DNA of 64,000 nt, taken from assembly GCA_018398815.1 (NCBI GenBank), contig CM031604.1, forward strand, positions 55,217,179 to 55,281,178, given 5' to 3'. This document shows, one piece after another, positions 32,063 through 42,530 of the stretch. How positions within the stretch are numbered: the first letter of the stretch is position 1; the number at the start of each line of letters is the position of its first letter. The position numbers and the translations under genes are program-made. Source of the stretch: Conus ventricosus. Lineage: Eukaryota; Mollusca; Gastropoda; Neogastropoda; Conidae. Under the pieces are notes generated by a model. It saw only the letters and a program-made list of their open reading frames with translations. It ran no database searches and was not told the origin of the DNA.

Positions 32063-32846
32063 AAACTCTGGGATTAACAAATACTCGTTTTGTGTTTGTT
32101 CTATCTAACGACTTCTTTGTTACAACTGTTGTGTTGATCTCATGTAGATTAGATCGCAGTTTTACGTTGCCATGATGAAAAGTCTTATTGCCGAACAATG
32201 CTTCTTTGTAGTTGTCATGTGATATGTTTGACTGCACAACGCTGCGAGATATTCCCTTTGCTTTCTTAATGATTTTCTCCTGGCTCGAAATACTGTACAT
32301 TTTTGACCTTAACCCAACAAACTCCTTGATCACCTTTCCAGATAATTCATCCTTCATCTTTCCTAAAACCTTCTTATTGGTAATTGAATGCAAAGGCGAA
32401 TCTTTAGGGTAATCGGATGTGTCGTACCATCCTGCATGCCCTTTAGCTACTTCGGTTTCCATGTCTTTATAGATGTCTTCAGTAGGGATATCTATAACAA
32501 AACTATCTGTATCTGTGTAAAGCACTCTGGACTCTGGATACGAGGGCTTAAAGTAGTCATAAAGAAATTCTAACATCAAAAGCTTTGATAATTCTAAAAC
32601 GGTAAACCCGATAAAAACAGGTTTGTCCAATTTGACTTTCTTTTTTTTCATCATTATGCCAAAAAGGTGATCATGAAATCTTCTAAGTCCTGATAAGTTG
32701 GTTTGAAGTTAGCTTAATTGCTTCGTTCTCTTTGGTGACCATCTAACATCTTTACGCTTGTGCGGATTCTCCATAGTCTTTCCAAAACAGCTGTGTTCAT
32801 CAACTTGAAAAGTCTTTTTCCGAAGCATCTGAGGATTTAGTTAGAT
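32030..32846 (-). CDS. Polinton DNA polymerase B, copy 2 (C-terminal part, cut by gap)
   Basis: Long open minus frame with motif C YTDTDSFVIDIP and the thumb region (KDSPLHSITNKKVLGKMKD, SRSVVQSNISHDNYKEALFG), then TKKSLDRTNTKRVFVNPR. An extra C at about 32068-32070 relative to copy 1 changes the last frame, so the exact C-terminus is uncertain (about 32030 by comparison). Upstream the frame breaks near 32690-32840, close to the assembly gap, which also removes all exonuclease and palm motifs A and B. Confidence 0.85.
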
Positions 32847-32946
32847 NNNNNNNNNNNNNNNNNNNNNNNNNNNNNNNNNNNNNNNNNNNNNNNNNNNNNN
32901 NNNNNNNNNNNNNNNNNNNNNNNNNNNNNNNNNNNNNNNNNNNNNN
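32847..32946. other. Assembly gap of exactly 100 N
   Basis: A fixed 100-N run is a scaffolding placeholder. Sequence on the two sides need not be adjacent, and the right part of Polinton copy 2 is lost here. Confidence 0.99.
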
Positions 32947-33178
32947 TTCACGGCTAAGCGTGAACTCGTGTAGAAGAAATCTGGTTTTCAGAGTTTGGGG
33001 CTTGCACACATACTATGAGTTGCAAAATTATAGATGTGTTTTGGATTTCACAATCAGATCTTGCTCTCATGATGAAAGTGTCATTAGTTCTGGAACTGGC
33101 AAAGTGGTTAGCTTTTCTGTGAGACGATCTCAGCAAATCATATTTCTTTGAGCAATTGCAGCTGCCTGCAGTTTTAAC
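32947..33178. other. No gene recognised
   Basis: Unique-looking DNA after the gap with no Polinton similarity that I can see. Confidence 0.4.
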
Positions 33179-33183
33179 TTATA

Positions 33184-33195
33184 GTGACAGAGAGA

Positions 33196-33254
<59 letters not shown>

Positions 33255-33338
33255 ATAGATAGATACATACGAAGACAGACTGACAGACACACAGCTAGAT
33301 AGATGGAAAGATGTATAATTGGATATCTATACATACAT

Positions 33339-33414
<76 letters not shown>

Positions 33415-33420
33415 CTTTAT
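33184..33420. repeat. (GA)n, GATA-like, (CA)n and (TA)n microsatellites
   Basis: A GA run at 33184-33251, GATA/GACA-type sequence, CA at about 33338-33357 and a long TA run to about 33411. Confidence 0.95.
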
Positions 33421-33582
33421 GTCTGTTTTCCTGTTTTACTCTAAAAAGATCCATTGAATGTCTTGACTATTGTCTTCTTCTTCATCAAGCAGAAAGAAAA
33501 AACGGAAGCCAAGTCATTACTATAACGACTGAAGAATTGTTAACCTGCACTTGTTTTCCGCCACTACTTAACTGTTCAGCAT

Positions 33583-33605
33583 TACACACACACACACACA
33601 CACAT

Positions 33606-33680
<75 letters not shown>
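33583..33680. repeat. (CA)n and (TA)n microsatellite
   Basis: A CA run followed by a TA run with TTTATT interruptions. Confidence 0.95.
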
Positions 33681-33768
33681 ATACACTAATAAATTCCAAG
33701 GATAAGTAACCGAGCACCATTCCAGCAACTTACAGAGCAGCTTGGTGTTGCAATGACTGCAAGAAATA

Positions 33769-33847
33769 TTGAATTATAAACAAAGCTTGCTCTTATGCCC
33801 TGTTTCTTCAATCTAAGACATAAGAGCAAGCTTTGTTTATAATTCAA
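33769..33847. repeat. Perfect 29-bp inverted repeat with 21-bp loop
   Basis: Arms 33769-33797 and 33819-33847 are exact reverse complements (core aaacaaagcttgctcttatg). The hairpin lies beside a TA microsatellite (33848-33912) and has the look of a foldback or MITE remnant. Confidence 0.85.
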
Positions 33848-33858
33848 AATATATATAT

Positions 33859-33911
<53 letters not shown>

Positions 33912-33912
33912 C

Positions 33913-34920
33913 AAGACAGACAGATCGATGGATAGCTAGATGGATAGACAGACAGATAGACAAAGAGACAGTTGATAGTCAATACTGACTAAAGGACATT
34001 CGACTATCAAACGGTGGGAAAAAAGTAGAGACTAGTAAGTACTCACTTTCAAGTGTGTCACTCTCATTCATGAGGTTCTTCCATTCTACTGACTGACTTT
34101 TGGGTGTCATTTCCCTTACCGATAGAGGCTACTAATTGCTTCTGCGCCTGAAAAAGACGAGTCAACTTCATGCCTGTCTGTTCTCTCGCTGCGGGAGAAA
34201 TAATCTTTGGACAGTAGCTTACCCATACAGATGGAAAAATGCAAACGGTGCGAAGCCAAATTGTTAGCTTCTTTCCAGCACCAGCAAACTTTCTCTGTGT
34301 GGGGTGTGTGTGTGTGTGTGAACAGATGGTCTTGTTAATGTCTTCAATAACTTTTGGAAGAAAGGAATCGGCCTAGAAACTTCCGGCTGGGTTCGTCATT
34401 CTGACGGTGATCATCCGGCTAAAAAAGTCATAAAAGTGACACTTTTGCGTCATTCAAGACAGACAAGTCCCTTGTTCGTTCTTCCACAGTGCGTGTGTGT
34501 GTGTGTGTGTGTGTGTGCCTCGTTTTCATTCAACGCCCATCTTACGACGAGATAGAAGAAGCTAGGCTAAGTGATTGCTCGTTCGTTTTTGTGGTCCTTG
34601 GTGTCGTGATTTTTCCCTGAGACGGCCTTAGGTCAAAAACGGGGCGTTTTCTGTCCTTGATTCGTTTGTCAACGTTTTTCGGCGGGCTTTTCGGGGAATC
34701 CCGTAATCACTACGTGTAATATCATAACGGGCTAAAGCTCTACGGAACACTAACTACGTGCCAAACGACTATTACCGTTCACCATTGTCATTCGCAAGGT
34801 TTCCCCTTCATAACTTGTACATAAATATTGATGTTTTACCACTACGATTTCCGGACCCGTTTTTATCGCAGTCTCTATTACTTATATCACTACGTTTTAA
34901 AAAAAAGTTTGAAAAAAATT
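33913..34920. other. No gene recognised
   Basis: Unique-looking DNA with two short (GT)n runs (34301-34320, 34495-34517). No coding or transposon signal. Confidence 0.4.
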
Positions 34921-34949
34921 ACGAAAGCATGCAGTGTGTGTGTTGTGGG

Positions 34950-35060
34950 GGCGCGCGCGCGCGCGCGCGCGGGGTTGTGTGTTGTGTGTGGCTTTGTGTG
35001 TTGTGCGTGCTGCGTGCGTGCGTGGTGGTTTTTGTTGTTGTGGGCGCGCGCGCGCGCCTG
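34950..35060. repeat. (GC)n and GT-rich low complexity
   Basis: GC dinucleotide runs at 34951-34970 and 35043-35056 separated by GTGTTGT-rich DNA. No coding meaning. Confidence 0.9.
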
Positions 35061-35129
35061 CAAAATGTCAATTTCTCTTCTTCTTTTCCCTCTGTCCCAT
35101 ATAGTATACGTAATACTGGAAAATATTAG

Positions 35130-36200
35130 TTCACTCTCTCTCTCTCTTCTCTCTTTTCCCCTTCTTCTTTCTCATTTTAATTTTTTTTTTGTATTTTTGG
35201 TATTGTTTTAAGGTGACAGATACACTAAAAAAAAATCTTCTCCTCTTCTCCCCTTCTCTCTCTCTCTCTCTCTGTAAAGCGTAAAAATTCACAGAATCTT
35301 TTTCCGGCCGAAAAATTTTATGTATCAAATTACTCCAATAGGCCCAACAATCAATAACCAGGTGCAAATTACCCGGTAACAAAAAAAGGCCCACAATCAT
35401 AAGGGGCCGAAAATCAATTTTTGTGAAAATTATTTCCCAAAATCAATGTAGGGTATAATCAAAAACCCGGCCCCGCTATCGATTATCAGACGTTATTTGC
35501 ACCTGGTTATTCATTTTTGGGGCCTTTTGGTAAGTATTTGCTTATAAAATTGTTTTTCTCTATAAAAATTTGATTTTCGGGGAAAGTGAATTGTGTGCAT
35601 CTCACGAAAATCGTTTTTTCAAGTCGAAAATGATTTTAGTGAAAAATTATTTCCCAACAGCCCGTAATAAAACCCCAGGTGCAAATTATGCCGGAAATTA
35701 ACAACCGGGCCCCGAAAATCAAAAACGGGCCCAAAAATCTTTTTAAATGTGCAAATTATTTCCCAAAATCAATTTTAGGGGAAAAACAAAAAACCCGGTT
35801 CGAAATCATTACGGGCGTTTTTTCACCGGGTTATTGATTATGGGGTCTTTGATCTTTAATTTGCCAAAAAAATTTTCTTTCGAAAAAATCGTTTTTGGGA
35901 CGGAAAAGTGAATTTTTGCTTTTCCCACGTTTCTACTCCTCCTCTTCTCTTCCTCTCTCCTCTCTTCTCATTCCAATTGGTGTCACAGGGGTCTGAATTT
36001 AAAAAGAAATGATTTTTTTCTTTTTGGGTTTGTTTTCTTTGTTTGTTTGCTTTGTTTTGTTTTTGTGCTCCATAAAAAATTTTCATGGTTTCCCCATGAA
36101 TAAATATCAAATGAGGGAGGAGAGAGAGAGGGGAGAGCAGAGAGGAGAGAGAGGGGAAAAGGGAGGAGAGGGAGAGGAGAAGAGGCTTCGTTAGACATGA
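35130..36200. repeat. Complex block of direct and inverted repeats between CT-rich tracts
   Basis: The phrase aggtgcaaatta appears at about 35360 and 35680, and its reverse complement at about 35500. The phrase aattatttcccaaaatcaat appears at about 35427 and 35754, and a truncated form at about 35645. GGGCCC/GGGGCC blocks recur between them. CT-rich or GA-rich runs lie at both edges (35130-35275, 35935-35970, 36110-36185). No reading frame is convincing. Confidence 0.6.
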
Positions 36201-36640
36201 GCAATAGCACTACGTTTTAAAAACCTCTCCCTTGTTTCGGCACTACGGAAGAACAAAAAATGTATAAAAAGCGATCCCCTCTGTCACTAATGGACATTTT
36301 TGATTAGCTCTATATAGATGGCAAAAAAGGAGAAAGAAGTTCGAAGGCTGCTTGCATCTCTATTGGGTACTGCCTTTTGCATATGGCAGACTCTAATACT
36401 TTGTGTGTTTTGTTTTCATTTCTTTCTTTAGCACTCGTGGCAATAAATCCAAAATGAAAATGTGAACTGCTGCACTGGGAGCGCTGATGTTTGTATTGAA
36501 CAGACAAACCCTTTTCATCAATTAAATACCATACTGTTTTGAGCCAATGCCTTCTGCCCCCCTTGTTAGAGGAACGAACGAAAAAAATTTTTATTTTAGG
36601 GGTAAGGATAAGCATCATGCTTTTTACATCCAGCCCTCCC
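36201..36640. other. No gene recognised
   Basis: Short frames only, none identifiable. Confidence 0.4.
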
Positions 36641-36818
36641 GGGAAAAAGGGGAGAGAGAAGGGAGAGAGGGGGGGGGTTCTTGTTTTATTCCCTTTCTTC
36701 TTCTGAAACTCCTCTGTTCCCCATGTCTTGTTCCGATCTTCCTCTCTCTTTTTCTAATTATCTCTGTCTTTGCTTTGGCTCTCTCTAATTATCTCTTTCT
36801 ATCTCTCTTCTCTGTCTC

Positions 36819-36881
<63 letters not shown>

Positions 36882-36900
36882 TCTCTCTTTCTCGATTTCT
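36641..36900. repeat. GA/G-rich, CT-rich and (TCTG)n microsatellite
   Basis: A GA/G run at 36645-36678, CT-rich DNA, then a tetranucleotide (TGTC)n run at 36821-36863 and CT repeats to about 36892. Confidence 0.9.
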
Positions 36901-37325
36901 GTATTTGGTAATTCAATTATCGTAATTTAATACAACTCGAACTCTGAACATTTTATTGTACTTTGGCCTTAGGCCAGGGCTCTTGCCATAATGCGGAGGA
37001 GGGATGGAACTAGGAAAGAATGATTTACAAAAAATATATTTTGACGCACTAAACCATCCACATATACTCAGGGACTTAGGAATTTTAACGTAAGGTCACC
37101 AACCCGTATAGCTATGGAAACACGCATGTACAGACGAAGAAAAAGAAACACCCGAAGGTGCTGGGGAGGACCCAGAGAAGCACTGTCTCACCTGAACTGT
37201 AAATGAACAACAAATTAATGAGTAACAATGACTCCTGTCACCAAATACAGAGAAAAACAAAGCAAAGCAAAGAAAGGATCAATACATCTTGTAACAATTA
37301 AATGTAGTCCGTCTCTTCTCTTGGG

Positions 37326-38815
37326 TGTCACGAGTTTGTCACGAGGCCTACGACGTTTGACCCATCTAGGGTGGCGAATTACTCATTTATGTATTGTCGT
37401 TGCTATTGTCGTGTATCCGTCCCTTAATGTGCTTGTGGTGCGGTTGCACCTTGTGTAGTTCAGCTCAACTTCGGTTTGCTTCTCCTCTCTCTCTCTAATT
37501 CCACTGCCCGTGCTATTCATCTGTAGGTTCACGGTGGCTGGTACCTTTCTCTCGCACTTGCTGTCTATCGGCCTCTCGCCTGTCTTTTTACCTGTCGCCG
37601 TGCTTCATTTCTTTTAGTTTGAAGTATGCTCACTCTGTGACGCAGCATGGCATGTTGGCCGCCATCGCTGAGGGAGGTATAGCTCTTGACTCGAGCGGAA
37701 GATGTCTCTGGAGCGCCTGCTCCGGTCTTGGTTCTTTACCGTATCATCGAGGGTACAGTCGGTATCTTCAATTCCTACAGTCGCCTGTAGGAGAGGGACA
37801 TCGCTTCTTCTTTTTCCGCACCTGCCTCTGTCCTCTCGACTGGACAGAGGGCAGAGAGAGTCGTTTGACCCCCTCTTCTGGGTCACCCACGGTAGCTGTA
37901 CCCTTCTTCCTCCTTCTTCCTTCCTTCTTCCTTCCCTCCCTTTCTTCTCTCCTCCCAGCTACGTTTCCCCCCCCCCCCCCCCCCCCCCCTCCCGGGGGCT
38001 TCACCCGAGTCTGGACTGGATGGTGCCACGTGCTGGTGAGGCCACGCTCTGGCTGGGACCACGGACTGGATGGTGCCACGTGCTGGTTGAGGCCACGCTC
38101 TGGCTGGGACCACGGACTGGATGGTGCCACGTGCTGGTTGAGCCACGCTCTGGCTGGGACCGCGGACTGGATGGTGCCACGCGCTGGTCGAGGCCACGCT
38201 CTGGTCGGACCGCGGACTGGTAGAGGACCCGCCGTCTTGACTGGCCGGCCCTGACCCCCGTCCAGGACCTCCAGTAACAGCGCCAACGTTTCCCCCCCCC
38301 CCCCCCCCCCCCCCTCCCGGGACTCGCGCTCTTCACTGCCTGCTTGTGGTGTCGAGGGTGGTCGGCTTTGAGCGACTCCCTGCGAGAACCGACCCGGTTC
38401 GGAGCACCTAGTGCGATAGGGTGCTCCCAGTAGACTTACAGAGGCAGGGGTGTGGAGGCACTCCAGGGTGTGGAAGGAAGGATGCTGGAAATGTTCTTAT
38501 AATTGTGTAATGTCATATGTGCTGGAATCTGTAATCGATTGTGTACGTCGATGGTGAAATATTTATTTATAACGTGCATGTTGTGTGTTTGGAATGCTTG
38601 ATGTGATTGTGCATGTTATGTTGTTGGAAGTTTGATTGTGATAGTGCATGGTGCTGTGTTGAAATATTCTAATTGCGATTGTGGTGTTGTAATAAATGGG
38701 GTATTGTATCGTAATCTTTATTGTGTGTCTCTTGCGGGGCGTGTGAGGTCAGTCACTCCCTTCACTCCCACCTAGACCGATCCTGTCAGGGCAGACCTCC
38801 GGGTCGGTCGTGACA
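37326..38815 (+). repeat. 5' LTR of the Gmr1-like element
   Basis: Starts TGTCACGAGTTTG and ends GGTCGGTCGTGACA. It contains two 23-bp poly-C tracts (37967-37989, 38292-38314) around four copies of a roughly 51-bp unit (ctggatggtgccacgtgctgg, about 38015-38220). GT-rich repeats follow, then an AATAAA at 38691-38696 that may serve for polyadenylation. Its match to the 3' LTR is close and interrupted mainly by one-base indels. Confidence 0.92.
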
Positions 38816-39812
38816 ATTGTGGGGTCGTCGGACGTGAAGGCTCTGACTGTCTCTCTCGTTTGCGGAGTACCTGTTTTAGTTTTGTCTGTGTTGTATATGT
38901 TTAGTCAGTTTGTCGTGTTTGTCGTGGTGGTTGGCTGTGACTCTAGCGTAAGGGATCTTTTTGTGGCCTAGGGAACATCCGGTGTGACCGGGGGTCGAGG
39001 TGAGACCGAGGGAGTCGACCGCGTCCAGACCTCCTTCCGCCGGTACCTCACGCAGGTACGGCCGTAAGTCTTGCCTTTCTGTTGCCGCTCAGATCTTCAT
39101 TCCTGTTTTGTATTTAGCCAGTTTTGTTTTTTTTCCTACCGGTCATGAGTACAGGGGGTTGTATCGACGTTAGTGTCATTTTTTTTTTTTTTTTTCCTCT
39201 CTCCGGGATTCCGTCTGCTTGATTTGTTTTTCCGGCCAGCCCCACCGCACTGTTGCTCGTGCTGTAGAGCTCGGTGTTGCCAGAGTGGGGCAGCCGGACA
39301 TATTTTTTTTTTCCTTTTTTTTTTTCGGTGACCCCACCGCACTGTTGCTCGTGTTGTAGAGCGCGGTGTTGCCAGAGTGGGAGCAGCCGGAACTTGCCGA
39401 CACCCGCACACACACACATACACACATATACACAACACCCTAAAATAATTGTTTTTTCAAGTGGAATTGTCTTCCCTGTATTTGATAACTTAGATATAGT
39501 TGTCATGGCAAGTCCGGTGCTGGTGGTATGGTACTCGGGCGTCGAAGAAGAAGGGTCTTCTAAATGTAGTCCCCCATATTAGTACCAGCACATCGACTAC
39601 GGTGACTCCACTTATTCAGTGCTGTAGCCGATAGTCCAGGAGTACTTCACTTCTTCTTCGCTAGGGTTTTTCCTGCTAGTGACCCCTACTGGCACTTCCG
39701 CTCGAAGCATCAGAGTATAGCGAAGCAACTGTGGCTTCTGTTGAGTCGCAAAACCAAAGCCCCCTATTCTCCATGCTTCCCCTCGTAGGAGTATGCCCCG
39801 GGGACTTTCCTC
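38816..39812 (+). other. Untranslated leader of the Gmr1-like element
   Basis: The primer-binding site should start at 38816 (attgtggggtcgtcgg), but I cannot name the tRNA. A duplication of about 60 bp (ccccaccgcactgttgctcg) occurs at about 39240 and 39334, separated by T-rich DNA. Confidence 0.5.
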
Positions 39813-40940
39813 ATGGGAAGGTCGAGACCCAAGGGACGGTCAGACGGGTCATCCTCCAGTGTCGGGAGTGGTGAATCCCTCCCAGACATCACCTCTGTCC
39901 TGATGTTCCTAGAGCAGCAGCGACGAGAAGAGGCTGCCCGACAGGAGGCCCTTCGTAAGGAAGAAGCTGCCCGACAGGAGGCCCTTCGTAAGGAAGAAGC
40001 TGCCCGACAGGAGGCCCTTCGTAGGGAAGAGGCTGCCTTCGTAGGGAAGAGGCTGCTCAGCGTAGGGAAGAGTTGGATAGGATGAGAGGCTCTGCGCCGA
40101 GAGGAGACTGACATGACAGGAGGCTCAGCGTAGGGAAGAGGCTGCCCTCCGTAGGGAAGAACTAGACAGGAAGGAGGCTCTGCGTAGGGAGGAATGGAAC
40201 AACTTCTTTCGCGGTCTCCCAATCTGTAAGTCAAGGGTTAATCACCAGGCAGGTGATAGAGTTTAGAGGCCCAAAGTTAAAGCTTCCAGAGTTCAGACCT
40301 AGTGAGGACATTGAAAGTTTCCTAGAGCATTTTGACAAGGTTGCTAGTTCATACCAATTGTCTGAGGAACAAAAGGCTATGCACCTTTTTTCTGGATTAT
40401 CTGGTGCTGCAAGGGAGTGTGTGCTCACCTAAATGAAGGTGCGTCTTATGCAGACATGCAGTTGGCTCTGCGTAAGCGTTTCCACCTTACCCCAGAGACG
40501 TACAGGAGGAAGTTCAGGTCCATGAAGAAAAAATAACGACGAGACCTTCGTGCAGTTTGGTGATAGGCTGCGCAAAACGCTAGGGTACTGGCTCAGTTGG
40601 CCAAGTTGGAGCTGGAGGATCTGATCCTCATTGAACAGCTCACCAACACTGTGTCCCCAGAGTTGAGGATCCGGATAGGCGAGACAGCACCTCAGGATTT
40701 CGCGGCTGCGATTCACACCGCTGAGGTGTTTGCTGAAGCTCGCAGGGCTTATGGGCATCGCCCAATACGAGAGGAAGCCCTCCACAGGATTTAGTGGCAA
40801 TAAGGCGCCGACAACTGCTATCGGGTAAACAGGCAGGCAGTTCATCGGGGACCTCAGCACCCCGATTTTGTTTTCTTTTGGTCGTCCCGCCACATTAGGA
40901 AAGATTGCCCTAAAGCCGCTGGTAGTCATGGGCTAGTCCT
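39813..40940 (+). pseudogene. Gag of the Gmr1-like element, SCAN-like capsid
   Basis: Starts MGRSRPKGRSDGSSSSVGSG. Then come three exact 11-residue coiled repeats (EEAARQEALRK), followed by frame changes. Capsid sequence follows: IESFLEHFDKVASSYQLSEE, MQLALRKRFHLTPETYRRKF, and the open piece 40597-40794 with LEDLILIEQLTNTVSPELRI and AEVFAEARRAYGHR. The LILIEQLTNTVSPEL pattern resembles the SCAN domain, which is derived from Gmr1-type Gag. A decayed zinc knuckle (HIRKDCPKA) ends it near 40915. Several frameshifts. Confidence 0.75.
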
Positions 40941-40989
40941 TTCCAGCATCCTCGCGCCTCGGCTAACGTGGGTCCATCCAAGCTTCTGG

Positions 40990-41330
40990 TGGTACAGAGT
41001 GTCCAGTGTTTCTTTCTGTTGTTGGTTCATCCTTGTCGACACCATCAGGAATCGGAGCATCAACACTCTTGTGGATAAGGATTTAGTTTCCCCTAAGGCC
41101 CGCGGGGCGCCAGTTACGATGTGTGCGGGTTGGAGCTGGTTTTACCTCCACCGTCCTTCAGTACTCGTTTCTATCTCCACCCCCTACTTCTGTGGCGAAG
41201 TATGGCCATCGCGGTGGAGCGACCTCTGTATTCCCTTATCATAGGGAATACTATCACCTTCGCGGACGGACGCAGTCAGTCCGTGTCTACGGATTTGCCG
41301 TACAGGCGTGTGTGGGAGTCACCACACGCG
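40990..41330 (+). pseudogene. Retroviral-type aspartic protease region, Gmr1-like element
   Basis: A frame at 40999 contains LVDTIRNRSINTLVDKDLVS, where the usual active-site DT(G/S) reads DTI, then SPKARGAPVTM. A flap/end region with YSLIIGNTITFADGR follows in another frame (41121-41591), then TRAKAKKQEQEL. The position just after the zinc knuckle and before integrase fits. Broken by frameshifts. Confidence 0.55.
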
Positions 41331-41399
41331 CCAAAGCTAAGAAGCAGGAACAGGAATTGCGTCCCGTTCTTCAGCCGATCTCTAACGAGGTTCTGGCAA

Positions 41400-41985
41400 G
41401 GGCCGATCCTGCTAGCATTATACGTCTTCAGGCCAGGGACTGGATGTCCAACGCCTACGACAACTGGTAATCGTCCCGCTCAGTCTGCCCGACACGCCAA
41501 GGTGAGCTTTAAGCGCCACAAGGGGATCCTCTTAGGGTTTTCACTCAGGCAGATCGGGTGGCCAAGCAGCTTGTTGTTCCCCAAAGCTTGAGAGAGTCTG
41601 TTCTCCAGCAGGCCCACGATTCCCCCATGGCAGTCATATGGGCTCCAAGCGGACTCTCGAGCGAGTAAGACAAGACTTCTTTTGGCCAGGGATGAACTCA
41701 CAGTTAGGCAGTACTGCCGCAGTTGCGATGTCTGCCAACGGACAACGCCTAAGGTCCCTTGAAGCGTGTTCCCCTAGGGTCAGTGCCACGGTTGGGGAGG
41801 CATTCAGCAAGGTTGGGGTCGACCTGGTGGGACCCATTAATCCTCCATCCGATCGCGGTCACCGCTACCTTTCGGTAGCGGTAGAACTATGCGACTCGAT
41901 ACCCAGAGGCTGTCCCGCTTAGACTATCGATGCCCTACTGTTGCTGAATCTCTCAGGCAGATTTGGAGCGCACTGGCGTGCCCAA
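41400..41985 (+). pseudogene. Integrase fragment of the Gmr1-like element
   Basis: Frames carry VAKQLVVPQSLRESVLQQAH and MGSKRTLERVRQDFFWPGMN, the zinc-binding N-terminal region, then SCDVCQRTT-like text in a shifted frame. The core start VGEAFSKVGVDLVGPINPPS and GHRYLSVAVE follow. It ends abruptly near 41985 after a segment reading RTGVPK, where RNase H sequence begins. Integrase thus precedes RNase H, the reverse of ordinary Ty3/gypsy elements. Confidence 0.75.
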
Positions 41986-42171
41986 GAAGAAGTACGGCCG
42001 GAAGTTTGTACTGACAGCGATCATCATCCTCTCCAGTGCCTGGACCGGATCCGGCCAGTCAGTCGTCGACTCATGAGTTAGGCAGTGGAACTGCAGAGTC
42101 ATGCGTTCACTTTCCGTCATATCAAGGGTTCCTGTAATACGGATGCTGACTATCTTAGCCGAGCTCCGTAG
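41986..42171 (+). pseudogene. RNase H C-terminal fragment, Gmr1-like element
   Basis: Mixed frames read KYGRKFVL, TD-HHPLQCLDRIRP, RWAVELQSHAFTFRHIKG and NTDADYLSRAP, the closing part of a Ty3/gypsy RNase H, with a TAG at 42169-42171. It follows the integrase fragment directly: all of RT and the first part of RNase H are missing between them. Confidence 0.75.
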
Positions 42172-42519
42172 TCAGCGCATGGAAAATCGGTCAGAGGGAC
42201 ACTTCCCCTCAACCAGGGTCATATCCCCTTTTGGTCCTGTATTAGGTGTAGTGACAGTTTTCACTTCAGTGATGTTAACGGTAGTGAATCACCAGTGGTT
42301 CGGCTTGTTACTTTCATGGTTGAAGGTTTACTTAGTTGTTTGATAAATGTATATTATGTATTTCTCGGTGGGATTCTATCGTAGAATGTTTGTATTGGAT
42401 TCCTCGTACTCTGTCGAGCACAGAGAGTTGGGTTCGGTCCCATTGTTGTGAATTTGCACATGCGTCAAGGTTCAAAGGAGCACTGTATCTCAGAGAAACA
42501 GATGCTTTTAGAAGGGGGT

Positions 42520-42530
42520 TTGTCACGAGT
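42520..42530 (+). promoter_or_regulatory. Polypurine tract of the LTR element
   Basis: AGAAGGGGG then TT, directly before the 3' LTR at 42531. This is the expected position for plus-strand priming. Confidence 0.65.

Larger units (their letters stand above)
28515..32846. mobile_element. Polinton/Maverick element, copy 2 (left part, well preserved)
   Basis: Same orientation and gene order as copy 1: small Cys protein, membrane protein and conserved protein on minus; two small proteins and integrase on plus; polymerase B on minus. Its frames are mostly intact. It carries one extra ORF absent from copy 1. The element is cut by the 100-N gap at 32847, so capsid and ATPase genes are not visible. 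Confidence 0.9.

Noticed and set aside
32800..33009. ORF running through the N gap
   Set aside because: It is an artefact of translating unknown bases.
1510..38225. A link between the 51-bp array at 1.5-3.2 kb and the roughly 51-bp LTR units
   Set aside because: The periods agree but the unit sequences are unrelated.
37614..38336. Long Pro/Trp/Gly-rich ORFs in the LTR
   Set aside because: They cover tandem repeats and poly-C inside an LTR on both strands, and the same frames recur in the other LTR.
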